DNA of 64,000 nucleotides, from assembly GCF_016924835.1 (NCBI RefSeq), contig NZ_CP070480.1, positions 248,001 to 312,000 on the forward strand, read 5' to 3'. A program made the position numbers and the translations under genes. The stretch comes from Rothia sp. ZJ932 (GTDB taxonomy: Bacteria; Actinomycetota; Actinomycetes; Actinomycetales; Micrococcaceae). The notes beneath the pieces were generated by a model. That model was not told the origin of the DNA. It made no database searches and saw only the letters and a program-made list of their open reading frames with translations. Positions 35,351 through 43,549 of this stretch are shown here, one piece after another (position 1 is the first letter of the stretch; each line of letters begins with the position of its first letter).

Positions 35351-35996
35351 TGAATCTTCCTTGTTCGAGAATTTCGGCTGCCAAAAGCTGCATTTCAGCC
35401 TTGGCTTTATTGTCCTTGCTTTCTAGGACAGAAAGTCCTTCTTCAAGGACTGTTTGGTAAGCCTTGCGATGATGAACCACGGTGTTTGCTACACGCATGT
35501 ATTCAGGGGTGTCCTTGAGATACGCGCGGGCTTCTGAGACATCATCAGATAAAGCATGTGTTGAAGCTTGCGCCACAACTATCAAAGGCTTGAGGTTTTC
35601 GTTGAGTACCTGAACCGTTTCAATGAGTGAGACCATGTCAAAAGTAGCGTCAAGGTCGGGCTGTGAGGTGCGAGTGGGTATCAGCATGATATCTGCAACG
35701 AGCATTGCTGAACGCAGTTCCTCTGAATCTTTGCCCGCGGTGTCTACAAGTACTACATCGTAAGTGGTCTGGAGCTGTTGCAGGGTTGAAGCAATGCGTC
35801 CCTCTTTGCGAATGATGAAGAAGGGCTGGTGTCCTGCTGCTTCTCTATCGTCTCCCCAGCGTGAGACGGTGCGAATGGACGGGTCAGCTTCGACTATGGC
35901 AACGCTTTTGCCAAGTTCCTGAAGCGCAACAGCAAGGTTGATGGTCAGTGTGGATTTACCAACTCCACCTTTTTGGTTTGCAATCAGTAGAATCAT
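35343..35996 (-). CDS. parA: ParA-type partition ATPase
   Basis: 217 residues from ATG 35996, which places the deviant Walker A KGGVGKST at residues 9-16. An upstream start at 36044 would add an unlikely Tyr-rich leader. Later motifs are EADPS and [10 protein letters not shown]. Size and form match short plasmid ParA proteins without an HTH domain. It should segregate the excised, circular ICE together with the overlapping partner gene. Confidence 0.9.
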   Translation of the reverse strand: MILLIANQKGGVGKSTLTINLAVALQELGKSVAIVEADPSIRTVSRWGDDREAAGHQPFFIIRKEGRIASTLQQLQTTYDVVLVDTAGKDSEELRSAMLVADIMLIPTRTSQPDLDATFDMVSLIETVQVLNENLKPLIVVAQASTHALSDDVSEARAYLKDTPEYMRVANTVVHHRKAYQTVLEEGLSVLESKDNKAKAEMQLLAAEILEQGRFNG

Positions 35997-36066
35997 GCAA
36001 CCAGTATAACAATAAACAATATAATAGGCAACAATATAGAACACAACAAAACAATATTGTTCTACT
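35997..36066. promoter_or_regulatory. AACAATATTGTT operator between parA and the HTH regulator
   Basis: The divergent spacer contains the perfect palindrome AACAATATTGTT (36051-36062) and further AACAATAT and AACACAACA units. It lies upstream of parA (minus) and the two-HTH regulator (+), so either product could bind it. Confidence 0.6.
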
Positions 36067-36114
36067 TCTTCTTGTTGTTAGCTGGGAAGCTGAGAACGAG
36101 CTGCAACCTATAAA

Positions 36115-36843
36115 ATGGCTGGTAAGACTCGTGAGATGACTAGAGAAAAGCTACAGATGAAAATAAGAACAGCCGACTTCATGGCGTGGTGTGACCGCGT
36201 ATCCCCTGGTTCTAATGGCAGAAAAATTAGCCACATGGTAGGGGTTTCCCCTGCCACGTTCTCAGCCCGGAAACAGGCAGACTCCATGCAGGCTGAGTCG
36301 GTAGTGGCAATGTCTAGGCATCTAGGACTGGATCCCGTTCAGCAGCTTGGCTCTTTTAAAGGGTATGAATCCTTGCTTGGTCTTAGCGCCCAAGATATCA
36401 GCTTCGCAAGACTTGCCCCTTTGATAGAGGCTAGTGCCGTCTATCAGGAATTGCTGGCTAGAAAAGCTGACCTGAAATCACCGGTGAAAAAAATAGCCGG
36501 TTCACAAGATTCACAACGCCGCTGGCTGGATGACATTCACCCAGATTGGCGCACTGTTGAAATAGCGCGTGTCTTAGGCACGCAGCAAAGCTATATCTCT
36601 CGCCTTATTAGCAGTAACAAACTCACCATCTCGCACATTCTAGGAATCGCTGGTGAATACGAGGTGTCTCCTCATGTGGGTCTAGTAGCTATTGACTTTC
36701 TCAAGCCGGAAGAGCTGAAAGTTGATGGGGTGGGGGTGGATCTTCTTCAACAGCTACATCAGGCACGCAATCAAGAGCTGCTAGTTGTTGCAGAGAACTC
36801 GAGCCGATACTTACTTGATGAGCTGCGCAATTTGATGGTGTAG
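36115..36843 (+). CDS. Regulator with two HTH modules
   Basis: 242 residues. An HTH near 40-60 (KISHMVGVSPATFSARKQAD) and another near 148-168 (VEIARVLGTQQSYISRLIS) are each followed by a similar helical segment (GLDPVQQLGSFKGYESLL; EVSPHVGLVAIDFLKPEEL). This suggests an internal duplication. It lies divergent to parA across the AACAATATTGTT site and is the best candidate for the ICE master regulator. No effector domain is visible. Confidence 0.65.
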   Translation: MAGKTREMTREKLQMKIRTADFMAWCDRVSPGSNGRKISHMVGVSPATFSARKQADSMQAESVVAMSRHLGLDPVQQLGSFKGYESLLGLSAQDISFARLAPLIEASAVYQELLARKADLKSPVKKIAGSQDSQRRWLDDIHPDWRTVEIARVLGTQQSYISRLISSNKLTISHILGIAGEYEVSPHVGLVAIDFLKPEELKVDGVGVDLLQQLHQARNQELLVVAENSSRYLLDELRNLMV

Positions 36844-37059
36844 TGCTTCCTGCTGTGGGTACGAATATTTTCTTACAGTAAAAATCAAAATAAAGATATA
36901 AAACAGAAAAGTGTGTGTATTATTGGTGTTGTGGGGTTGTAAGAAAACACATGCCCCTTACAACCACACACCGTGGGAAAGCTAACCACCAGCACTGTGA
37001 AAGATGCGATTGGGCAGGCAGTCCCTACCATACCCAACAGAACGGAGGTGACCCCCCCC
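36844..37059. promoter_or_regulatory. Upstream region of the first sortase gene
   Basis: 216 bases without a convincing gene. A 9-bp inverted repeat (GGTTGTAAG 36935-36943, CTTACAACC 36957-36965) may end the upstream gene or regulate the sortase. A very strong GGAGGTG lies at 37044-37050 before the sortase start. Confidence 0.45.
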
Positions 37060-37863
37060 ATGACAACGAACAAAAACCGCGTCACTAACGCCCTCATCTC
37101 CTGCCTAGCTATCGCCTCCATCGGCACCGGCACCCTCGCGCTAGACCACTGCCTCGATGGGCAACACGACATTCTCCAAAGCATCGCTCTAGCGCCCTCC
37201 TACGGCACTAAAGACTTCTACGAATCACCGACCACAGCCACAGATTCCCCAAACCTCACCGTCACAGGTCAAGCAGCTAGCCCCGTAGCAGCAGATAGCC
37301 AGGGCATGCCAGCAGATGCCACCACCACCATCACCCTTGAGGGCATATCACCCGGTGGAGGAATAGGCCCAGCAGAACACAACTGGGACGTACTAGCACC
37401 CCTAGAACTATCTATCCCAGAAGTCAACCTCGTTATCCCTATCGTTGAATCCCCACTAGTAGAGGGAGCAAATACCAATGAATACGAGATGGTTTTACCG
37501 GTTTCTTACCAGGCAGGGTGGCTCAATACCTCAGCGCCCCTAGATGCGACAGAAGGCACAACCACCATTGCAGGGCACGTGAACTGGTCTAACGGCAACT
37601 GGGCACCGATGTCGAATCTCTACAAGGTCAAACCCGGAATGATTGTCCGCACCACCTCAGCAGAGGGCACCATCACCAAATGGCGTATCGACGATGAAGA
37701 GCCACAAACCGTCAAATGGGAAGACTTCTCCACCCACTACAGCATTGAGGCAACGACCGGCCCGAGAAAACTGGTTCTTGCTACCTGTGACGGGGTAACC
37801 AACAGCTATGGCGTCACTGTTTATGACTCAAATTATGTCGTAACCGCTACCGCCATCGAATAG
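37060..37863 (+). CDS. Sortase, class E/F-like
   Basis: 267 residues with an N-terminal membrane anchor (about 8-28), a linker and a sortase domain: catalytic His in TIAGHVNWS and Cys in LATCDG. The usual Arg before the last strand appears to be missing (VYDSNYVVTA). The ATG at 37060 is chosen because GGAGGTG lies nine bases upstream; an earlier ATG (36973) has none. It precedes two surface proteins ending in AKTG-type signals, which are its likely substrates. Confidence 0.8.
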   Translation: MTTNKNRVTNALISCLAIASIGTGTLALDHCLDGQHDILQSIALAPSYGTKDFYESPTTATDSPNLTVTGQAASPVAADSQGMPADATTTITLEGISPGGGIGPAEHNWDVLAPLELSIPEVNLVIPIVESPLVEGANTNEYEMVLPVSYQAGWLNTSAPLDATEGTTTIAGHVNWSNGNWAPMSNLYKVKPGMIVRTTSAEGTITKWRIDDEEPQTVKWEDFSTHYSIEATTGPRKLVLATCDGVTNSYGVTVYDSNYVVTATAIE

Positions 37864-37902
37864 ATTTCCTGGGCAGGCTCACCAGCTTGAACAGGGCAAA
37901 TA

Positions 37903-37947
37903 ATGCACAAGCACAGAGGCACCATGCACTAAAGGGTGCTTGTGCAT
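37903..37947 (+). terminator. Hairpin between sortase and adhesin genes
   Basis: A perfect 12-bp stem (37903-37914 with 37936-37947) with a 21-nt loop and no T-run, 27 bases before the next start. It may be a processing or attenuation site, allowing the adhesin to be made in different amounts from the sortase. Confidence 0.5.
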
Positions 37948-37973
37948 AGCACTCACTGAAAGGAAATAGAGCA

Positions 37974-39749
37974 TTGGCTACGACCAATATCTACCGTAAG
38001 GCTACCGCTATCGGTGGCATGTCACTGGCCTTGGCCGGAGGAATTGCTCCTCTTGCTATGACCGCAGCTCACGCTGCACCTGTTGCGATTGTTGACCAAG
38101 TTCAGAACAATCCCGGTGCAATGGATGATTCTGCTTTCTGGAACCGCTTCCAGCTCTCTAATGGGGACTACGCATTCTGTAACGGTGACCCCCAGGATCC
38201 GGCAGCATTGAATGCTTTTGGCTACGATGACGATAACTACCGCACTGTCCATGGGGCTTTCACTGCCCTTGGTAATACCGCGTGGAACGATGAGCAGGGT
38301 AAGGCTGCTGGCTACCTGCTTTCTAAGTACGGCGCTGACCTTAGCGTAGATCCTGCTGCGGTTCAGTACGCGGTGATGTCTTTGGCTTCTCCCTACTACC
38401 CCGGTTCAGCTGTTGGTTTGACTCAGGGGCAGATTGACAAGGGCGAAGAGCTCAAGGCTGAGGCGCTGGCTAACTACGGGGCATACGTAGACTTCAAGCT
38501 GGCAGAGCCAACCATTACTATCAATCACGAAGCCCGCACTGCGACCTTGGTAACTAACCTTTCTGGCGGCAACTACTTTGTGACCTATACCCTTACCGGT
38601 CTGGGTACTTTTGAAGACGGCACCCAGTCCAAGACTGTTTCTGCTGATACCGCAGAGATTGCCATCTCTATTCCTGCTGATGCTCAGGCTGGTGATGTTG
38701 CTGTTAGCGCAGATGTCTCTAATATTCCTAATACTGCTTTTATCATCTTGGAAAGCCCTGATCACCAGGATCTTTTCATTGCTGGTAAGACGATCTCTGC
38801 AACTGCTACTGCTGTAGCAGCATTTGCTCCTGTAGTTACTCCTGACCCTCCTGTAGTTACTCCTGCTCCTAAGGCTCCTGAGGTTACTACTGTTGCATCT
38901 GATGATGTTCAGCTGACCGACGGCAAGGCCGAAATCTGGGACACTGCTAAGGTTACTGGTGATGTTCCCGAGGGCGCGTACATGAGCGTGAAGCTCTACA
39001 AGCTCTCAGATTCCACTAATCAGAAGAAGGTGCTGGCCGATAACCCCCAGTGCACCGATGATTCTCTGGTTGCCGAGACCAAGCGCATTGATGTGACCGG
39101 TGCAGGTGACTACACCACCGAGAAGATCACTGTTACTTCTGCTGGTACTTACGGTTTTGTTGAGACTCTTTACGATAAGGACGGCAATATCCTTGACCAG
39201 GGTCTGTGTGGTGAGGAATCTGAGACCGTAGTGGTGACTGAGGCTCCGAAGCCTAATGAGCCTACTCCTGCTCCCACCCCTATTGAGGTGAAGGTGGAGA
39301 ACAACAACTCGAACGAGAACAACAACTCCAACGAGCAGTCCCAAACCCAGAACCAGAGTCAGGAACAGTCCCAGTCCTCTGAGAACACCAACACCAACAC
39401 CAACACCAACAACGTTACCGTCAATAACGCCGTGAACGTTGCCATGGAACAGGCTCAGAAGGCTAAGGCCAACTCCGATTCTGTTTCCACGACCGAGCAA
39501 TCCCAGGCTCTAGCCAACAGCGGCGGCAACGGTTCCTCAACCCAGACAGAGGCAACTGCCAAGACCAGCAGCACTAACGCATCAGCTACCTCAGCAGGTG
39601 CTTCCGCTGCCTCTGATCGTTCAGTAGCAGCTAAGACCGGTATCGCCTCTGAGACCTCAGCTCTTGGTCTCTTCGGCGGTCTTGCAGCTGTACTGGCAGG
39701 GTTTGGTCTGGCATTCCGTAAGCGTATCGCTAGCTTCTTTGCCAAGTAG
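37974..39749 (+). CDS. Cell-wall anchored adhesin with thioester-type domain
   Basis: 591 residues from a TTG start with AAGGAAA upstream. Signal peptide 1-35 (AHA-AP). The next domain has YAFCNG (C69) and AVQYAVM (Q131), matching the Cys-Gln pair that forms the internal thioester in TQxA-type adhesins, with VQYA in place of TQxA. Beta-rich domains follow, then an Asn/Gln/Ser-rich stalk (about 440-510). The end has AAKTG, a membrane helix and FRKR, a sortase signal. It should bind host or partner surfaces, possibly covalently. Confidence 0.75.
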   Translation: MATTNIYRKATAIGGMSLALAGGIAPLAMTAAHAAPVAIVDQVQNNPGAMDDSAFWNRFQLSNGDYAFCNGDPQDPAALNAFGYDDDNYRTVHGAFTALGNTAWNDEQGKAAGYLLSKYGADLSVDPAAVQYAVMSLASPYYPGSAVGLTQGQIDKGEELKAEALANYGAYVDFKLAEPTITINHEARTATLVTNLSGGNYFVTYTLTGLGTFEDGTQSKTVSADTAEIAISIPADAQAGDVAVSADVSNIPNTAFIILESPDHQDLFIAGKTISATATAVAAFAPVVTPDPPVVTPAPKAPEVTTVASDDVQLTDGKAEIWDTAKVTGDVPEGAYMSVKLYKLSDSTNQKKVLADNPQCTDDSLVAETKRIDVTGAGDYTTEKITVTSAGTYGFVETLYDKDGNILDQGLCGEESETVVVTEAPKPNEPTPAPTPIEVKVENNNSNENNNSNEQSQTQNQSQEQSQSSENTNTNTNTNNVTVNNAVNVAMEQAQKAKANSDSVSTTEQSQALANSGGNGSSTQTEATAKTSSTNASATSAGASAASDRSVAAKTGIASETSALGLFGGLAAVLAGFGLAFRKRIASFFAK

Positions 39750-39858
39750 AAAAATCTTCCGTTACAAGCTATTGCGATGATCATGACAAGTCCCCTTACG
39801 GCTTGTAATGTATCAGCTGGTAACGAAAGCACCGAGTAGGTGAGTGATGAATGAAGGG

Positions 39859-39902
39859 AAGGCCTGAGTATCTAAGCGAAAGGAGCTTTATGCTCAGGCC
39901 TT
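39859..39902 (+). terminator. Terminator-like hairpin after the adhesin gene
   Basis: A 10-bp stem (AAGGCCTGAG 39859-39868 with CTCAGGCCTT 39893-39902) followed by TCTGC; modest T content. A weaker pair (TTACAAGC/GCTTGTAA) lies at about 39,762-39,809. The 215-bp gap holds no gene. Confidence 0.55.
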
Positions 39903-39964
39903 TCTGCACTTTGATTCCTACTCTTAGATACCACTACTTCACCTGAATGGATAAGGAAAATCTG

Positions 39965-41266
39965 ATGAATCTCAAGAAAATCTCTGCTACAGCCCTGAGC
40001 GTTGGTGCTCTGTCCCTGATGAGCTTGGGCGCTCTTGCCCCTGCTGCACAAGCTGATACCGTCCCCTCTTCTTCTTTTAACTCCTACACTGCTTCTAATG
40101 GTCTTTCTTCCTCCTATCACATCTATGATGCGGGTGTGGATTACTCTAAAAATCCTGGTGTGGTCTTCTATTTTGATGGGGACTACTGGAATACCAGTCA
40201 GTCAAAGATTTGGGATCCGAATAATTCTGATTTGATTCGTATGGCTCAGGTAGCGAACGAACGTAATATGGTCTTTGTTCCTGTGATTTCACCGGATCAG
40301 AATGCTGGTGGTGATGGTATTACTTGGTGGGAGGATGCTGATGCTAATGGTGATTTTTTCCGTTCCTTGGCTTCTTCGTTGATTGCTGAAAAGGGTTTGA
40401 ACCGTTCCCAGGTGTGGACGATTGGGTATTCAGGTGGTGCTGAGTTTCAGACGTTTGAGCTGGCTGTAGATCGTCAGGGCAGTTGGCGTACTGGGGGTGG
40501 TTCCATCATGGTTGGTGGCGGTGGCTCGAATGGGTTGCAGTCTTTGGCTGCTGCTAGTGATTTGGTGATGCCGATGCATTGGTGGGTTGGTCAGAATGAT
40601 GGTGAAGGGGTGACGTGGCCTGCTACTTGGAGTGCTTATGGTGCGGCGCATCAGGGTAAGGCTTTTTTTGAGGGGGCTGGGTTTACTCATACGGTTATGC
40701 ATGTTATTCCCGGTGTGGATCATTATGGGTATGATTTCCCTGAGATTTTGCGGGCTTCTTTGGATGCTGCGGGGGTGGGGGTTGTTGAGCCTGCCCCTGT
40801 TGAGACGGTTGTTCCGGTTGAGGCTGGGGCTCCTGTTCCGGTTGAGACTGCACCGGTTGAGCCTGCTCCGGTAGTAACTGGGGCTCCTGCTCCGGTTGAG
40901 ACTGGGGCTCCTGCTCCGGTTGAGACTGGGGCTCCTGCTCCGGTTGAGACTAAGACCCCTGTGGTCTCAGAGTCTTCTGCACCTACTGACGCTAGCGAGT
41001 CGGTATCTTCTGCTCAGACTGCTGAGCAAACTACTGAGAATAATGCAGCTGAGAGTTCCGTCAGCTCAGCCAAGAGTTCTGTAGTTGAAACTGTTACCAG
41101 TGAGCAGGGTTCTACTGCTGAGGCACAGAGTGAAACTGCCGCTGGTGCTGAGCGGAGGGTGCTAGCTAAAACTGGCATCAATACCGGTTCTATGCTGGTG
41201 GCTCTTGGTGTGTTGCTGGCTAGTGGTGCTGTGGCTGTGTGGGCTTCTCGTGCTCGTCAGGCATAA
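39965..41266 (+). CDS. Cell-wall anchored esterase-like alpha/beta hydrolase
   Basis: 433 residues from ATG 39965 (AAGGAAA upstream; ATG 39947 has none). Signal peptide 1-30 (AQA-DT). The hydrolase domain has nucleophile motif GYSGG and late His in GVDHYGYD, like secreted feruloyl/PHB-type esterases. A Pro/Val/Glu stalk built of 8-residue GAPAPVET repeats (24-bp DNA units near 40,870-40,950) leads to LAKTG, a membrane helix and RARQA. It probably cleaves esters at the cell surface. Substrate unknown. Confidence 0.8.
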   Translation: MNLKKISATALSVGALSLMSLGALAPAAQADTVPSSSFNSYTASNGLSSSYHIYDAGVDYSKNPGVVFYFDGDYWNTSQSKIWDPNNSDLIRMAQVANERNMVFVPVISPDQNAGGDGITWWEDADANGDFFRSLASSLIAEKGLNRSQVWTIGYSGGAEFQTFELAVDRQGSWRTGGGSIMVGGGGSNGLQSLAAASDLVMPMHWWVGQNDGEGVTWPATWSAYGAAHQGKAFFEGAGFTHTVMHVIPGVDHYGYDFPEILRASLDAAGVGVVEPAPVETVVPVEAGAPVPVETAPVEPAPVVTGAPAPVETGAPAPVETGAPAPVETKTPVVSESSAPTDASESVSSAQTAEQTTENNAAESSVSSAKSSVVETVTSEQGSTAEAQSETAAGAERRVLAKTGINTGSMLVALGVLLASGAVAVWASRARQA

Positions 41267-41315
41267 ATCTGGTGAGTTGTCTTCACAGTAGATAGCTTTA
41301 CCGTGAGGTACCCCT

Positions 41316-41363
41316 AAAAGGTTCCGTAGTCTCACCCATTAGTGTGAGTCTGCGGAACCTTTT
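41316..41363 (+). terminator. Terminator of the surface-protein operon
   Basis: AAAAGGTTCCG (41316-41326) pairs with CGGAACCTTTT (41353-41363), with an inner CTCAC/GTGAG stem. T-rich on both strands, so it can work both ways. Confidence 0.85.
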
Positions 41364-41404
41364 GGATTTGTTTCCTGTAGGTGCGACAGTGGCCTGGAAG
41401 TAGT

Positions 41405-41455
41405 GTTGACTTCCTCTGCCCCGTTCACGGGGCAGATTCCTAACAGCAACCACGC
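41405..41455 (-). ncRNA. TnpB-guide-RNA-like 3' hairpin, second site
   Basis: On the minus strand GGAATCTGCCCCGT-GAACGGGGCAGAGGAAGTCAAC-like order is seen: a 7-8 bp GC stem (TGCCCCG/CGGGGCA, 41418-41435) followed by GAGGAAGTCAAC. This closely resembles the end of omega RNAs in IS605/IS1341 elements. No tnpB is adjacent. Relic status is inferred. Confidence 0.3.
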
Positions 41456-41585
41456 TCTGTAGAATGATGTCATTCGCCTAAGAGATGAGTGAAATTTGCA
41501 TTATTACTACCTTGCTGAAGAACACAGTTTCAAGAGCTGCGACTGCTCGCTGACTAAAAGATGCAGCACGCGTTCTAGCTCTGAT

Positions 41586-42311
41586 ATGGAAGAGATCTTT
41601 GCTTTCATTGATGAGTCAGAGCGCGATAAGACCCACTACTTTATGGGCGCAGTAATTGCTTCTGCCTCGCAAGTTCAACAGATAACCGCTGCAATGGATA
41701 GCATCATGGAAGAGTTCTCTCAACGCTTCTCGTCTCTGACTCCAAATACCGAGTTTCACGGTAGCGAGATGATGAATGGATATGGCCCATGGAAAAAGGT
41801 GGCTATTCGTGCGAAGCTAGCGATGTTTCGGAGAGTATTCACTGCAATCCATGAGGCTGGGGCGAGAGTCTTCGTCGAAGGTATCCACTATGCACAACTT
41901 CACCCCGTAGCCAATGCGCACTTGAGTCCTCGCGAACGTGCCTTTAGTCACCTGTTTGAACAGATCAACCACTATGGGACGCCGGATAACTTACTTCAAG
42001 TCATTGCTGATGAGCACCATAGCGCTGAGACAAGCCGTAGCAACTTTTCGAGGTATCGGACAGAAGGAACATACGGGTATAAACCGAACCGGCTGGAGGG
42101 GATTAACCCTGAGCTTCGCTTTGTGGATTCCCAAAATCACAGACTTCTTCAAGCCTCAGATATGGTCACGTATATCTTCAATAGGCTGCGTACCGTCGTT
42201 GAAAGTGATAAGAGAGCAGGCTTGGAGAAGCGTAAACTATGGGATATTTTTGATCATTCCCGATTGATCTATAGTCCTTCAGAAGGTCGTGGGAGGATAT
42301 GGCCTCGGTGA
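41586..42311 (+). CDS. DUF3800 protein
   Basis: 241 residues from ATG 41586. An upstream TTG frame start (41496) would add a poor leader. IFAFIDESERDKTHYFMGAV at the start, with TEFHGSEM and VIADEHH further on, fits DUF3800, a predicted RNase H-like/phage-associated fold with conserved acidic residues (FIDES, ADE). DUF3800 genes are common in mobile and defence regions, function unknown. A terminator follows seven bases after the stop. Confidence 0.75.
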   Translation: MEEIFAFIDESERDKTHYFMGAVIASASQVQQITAAMDSIMEEFSQRFSSLTPNTEFHGSEMMNGYGPWKKVAIRAKLAMFRRVFTAIHEAGARVFVEGIHYAQLHPVANAHLSPRERAFSHLFEQINHYGTPDNLLQVIADEHHSAETSRSNFSRYRTEGTYGYKPNRLEGINPELRFVDSQNHRLLQASDMVTYIFNRLRTVVESDKRAGLEKRKLWDIFDHSRLIYSPSEGRGRIWPR

Positions 42312-42318
42312 CGCACAA

Positions 42319-42341
42319 AACCCCCGCTAGAAGCGGGGGTT
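42319..42341. terminator. Bidirectional terminator after the DUF3800 gene
   Basis: AACCCCCGCT (42319-42328) pairs with AGCGGGGGTT (42332-42341). The minus strand shows a following TTTG run, the + strand TTAGGG, so termination is stronger on minus. Confidence 0.75.
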
Positions 42342-42349
42342 AGGGCAAT

Positions 42350-42556
42350 GTGGGAGTCCCGTTGCTTTGGGAGTCCTACGCTCCCTATTATTGCATGTAC
42401 GCTCCCAGAGTTCAATATGATTTTCTGACTGTATCGCTGGCTGGGGGCGAGTTCAGGGGTGCGATCTGCCCGGCGGTTTATACCCCGTCAAGCGCCGCTC
42501 CTGCCCCCGGTGTGGGTGAGGGTGTTTACCTGAGCGAAGACTATGCACAATCTTAG
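42350..42556 (+). CDS. Possible small protein or gene remnant
   Basis: A 68-codon frame from GTG 42350 (internal ATG at 42395) with coding-like codon use, ending seven bases before a terminator. No ribosome site is seen and the product (ending GVYLSEDYAQS) matches nothing I know. It could be the 3' remnant of a lost gene or a short + transcript facing the minus-strand gene. Confidence 0.25.
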   Translation: MGVPLLWESYAPYYCMYAPRVQYDFLTVSLAGGEFRGAICPAVYTPSSAAPAPGVGEGVYLSEDYAQS

Positions 42557-42563
42557 AAACGAT

Positions 42564-42600
42564 GCCCCGCGCGACCAAAACGGTTGTGCGGGGCGGTTTT
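42564..42600 (+). terminator. Terminator, cassette A
   Basis: GCCCCGC-GCGACC (42564-42576) pairs with GGTTGTGCGGGGC (42582-42594) with one wobble/mismatch, followed by GGTTTTATTT. It abuts the stop of the 163-residue gene on the other strand. Cassette C ends in a closely similar hairpin (44,415-44,450). Confidence 0.8.
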
Positions 42601-42602
42601 AT

Positions 42603-43094
42603 TTAATAATAAGTCGAAACTAGACCATTCATTCGCTTAAAAGTCAATCTCACATCTTTCATAATGTCGTAGACCACATCAGTTGTTAGAAAATCATCGC
42701 GACCGCGGGGAGGGGTTTTCATCTGAGGCGCACCAAGCACCGTTGAGAGGGCAACAGCAAAAGTGCAATCCTTAAAAACTTTGGTCTTGGTACGCTTTCG
42801 GGCGGTTAGCCCCTGTACCGCTAGGAGTTCTTCATTACCGGGTTCATTGACCCAGAAGAAAGGCATAACACGCTTGATTTGTTCCAGTAGGAAGTCGCGT
42901 GGAGGGTTGGGGAAGTTGGGGTATTCTTCCCGAGCGCGTGCGTATTCATGCACGAGTTTATCTGCCAAATGGTTAGCCACATAGTCCATCTCGGCGTTGA
43001 AAGTTTCAGCTTTGAGGAACTTGTCGAAGTAATTTTCGTGGTGTCCCTCAAACATGTAGTAGGTGCCGTAACCGTCCTCGAAACGTAATTCCAT
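42603..43094 (-). CDS. Hypothetical protein of cassette A, 163 aa
   Basis: Soluble and aromatic-rich (MELRFEDGYGTYYMFEGHHENYF start). A basic patch RKRTKTK lies near residue 105, and there are no membrane segments or known motifs. AAAAGGAAA gives a strong ribosome site inside a leader that is almost identical to that of the 63-residue gene at 44,454. The cassette has its own promoter and end hairpin, like a moron gene. Its neighbourhood suggests a defence or anti-defence role, which is a guess. Confidence 0.6.
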   Translation of the reverse strand: MELRFEDGYGTYYMFEGHHENYFDKFLKAETFNAEMDYVANHLADKLVHEYARAREEYPNFPNPPRDFLLEQIKRVMPFFWVNEPGNEELLAVQGLTARKRTKTKVFKDCTFAVALSTVLGAPQMKTPPRGRDDFLTTDVVYDIMKDVRLTFKRMNGLVSTYY

Positions 43095-43238
43095 GATGAT
43101 TTCCTTTTCGGTTTGTGCTTGTCCCCTTGCCTTCTTGGCTTTGGGGCTGGTCGGGGTTTTCCTCTCCCTGACACTTATTACTATACATTATATTCAGTAG
43201 GTGGTGTAAGCCCAAACCAAAAAACTTTCAAAAATTAT
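43095..43238 (-). promoter_or_regulatory. Shared leader, copy A
   Basis: About 140 bases nearly identical to 44,646-44,783. On the minus strand it shows TTGGGC, a 17-base gap and TATAAT, then GTGTCAGGGAGAGG, CCCC/GGGG blocks able to pair, CAAACCGAAAAGGAAA and the ATG. It thus combines promoter, structured 5' leader and ribosome site. Confidence 0.65.
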
Positions 43239-43429
43239 TTCCCCCTCACACCAGCCCCCGGAATAGAAGCCCGCCACGCCTCCAAATGCGCCCGCGTCCA
43301 CGCAGGCTTACCATTGACCACATACCCCTCATCGGGGATAGGATACCGCTCCCGCGCATACTTAAAACTCGACCCGTTAGAATACCCAGCCACCAAAGCA
43401 GCTGTCGTGCCCGTAAAAAGCTCCACCAT
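43235..43429 (-). CDS. Small HTH/AlpA-like DNA-binding protein, 64 aa
   Basis: The chain has an AlpA/excisionase-like pattern: TTAALVAGYSNGSSFKYARE then PDEGYVVNGKPAWTRAHLEAW, where a short wing and a final helix follow the HTH. GAGGATTAGGGG precedes the ATG. It lies between leader A and the solitary CRISPR repeat and is transcribed away from the repeat. Such small regulators often control neighbouring accessory genes. An anti-CRISPR-associated (Aca-type) role is speculative. Confidence 0.6.
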   Translation of the reverse strand: MVELFTGTTAALVAGYSNGSSFKYARERYPIPDEGYVVNGKPAWTRAHLEAWRASIPGAGVRGK

Positions 43430-43454
43430 AACCCCTAATCCTCTCTGCTATGCT

Positions 43455-43549
43455 AGTAAATGTCCTTTTCGGGACGTGCTCCCCGCGTAGACGGGGATAA
43501 CCGCGTCGCCTGCCATTTTCCTTATTTGCAGGCGGCGCATCTTTTTTCA
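43455..43549 (+). ncRNA. Predicted small RNA carrying a solitary CRISPR repeat
   Basis: A compact unit: TATGCT (43449-43454, possible -10, no good -35), a small GTCC/GGAC hairpin (about 43462-43475), one 28-nt type I-E-like repeat (43476-43503), then a terminator. The terminator stem is GCGTCGCCTGC (43503-43513) with GCAGGCGGCGC (43528-43538), one wobble, followed by AT and C plus six T. The predicted transcript is about 85-90 nt. The layout matches solitary repeat units used as RNA anti-CRISPRs. Transcription is inferred. Confidence 0.45.
43476..43503 (+). CRISPR. Solitary type I-E-like CRISPR repeat, no array
   Basis: The 28 bases begin GTGCTCCCCGCGTA, continue with CGGGG and end in GATAACCG, the 8-nt handle form of type I-E crRNA. 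The stem is TCCCCG/CGGGGA. Compared with usual I-E repeats one stem-top base is A instead of G. There is no second repeat within the window and no cas gene. Confidence 0.7.

Noticed and set aside
41405-41455. GC hairpin considered as a second CRISPR repeat
   Set aside because: It lacks the GTGCT start and the GATAACC end of the solitary repeat at 43,476. The following bases fit the guide-RNA-like group better.
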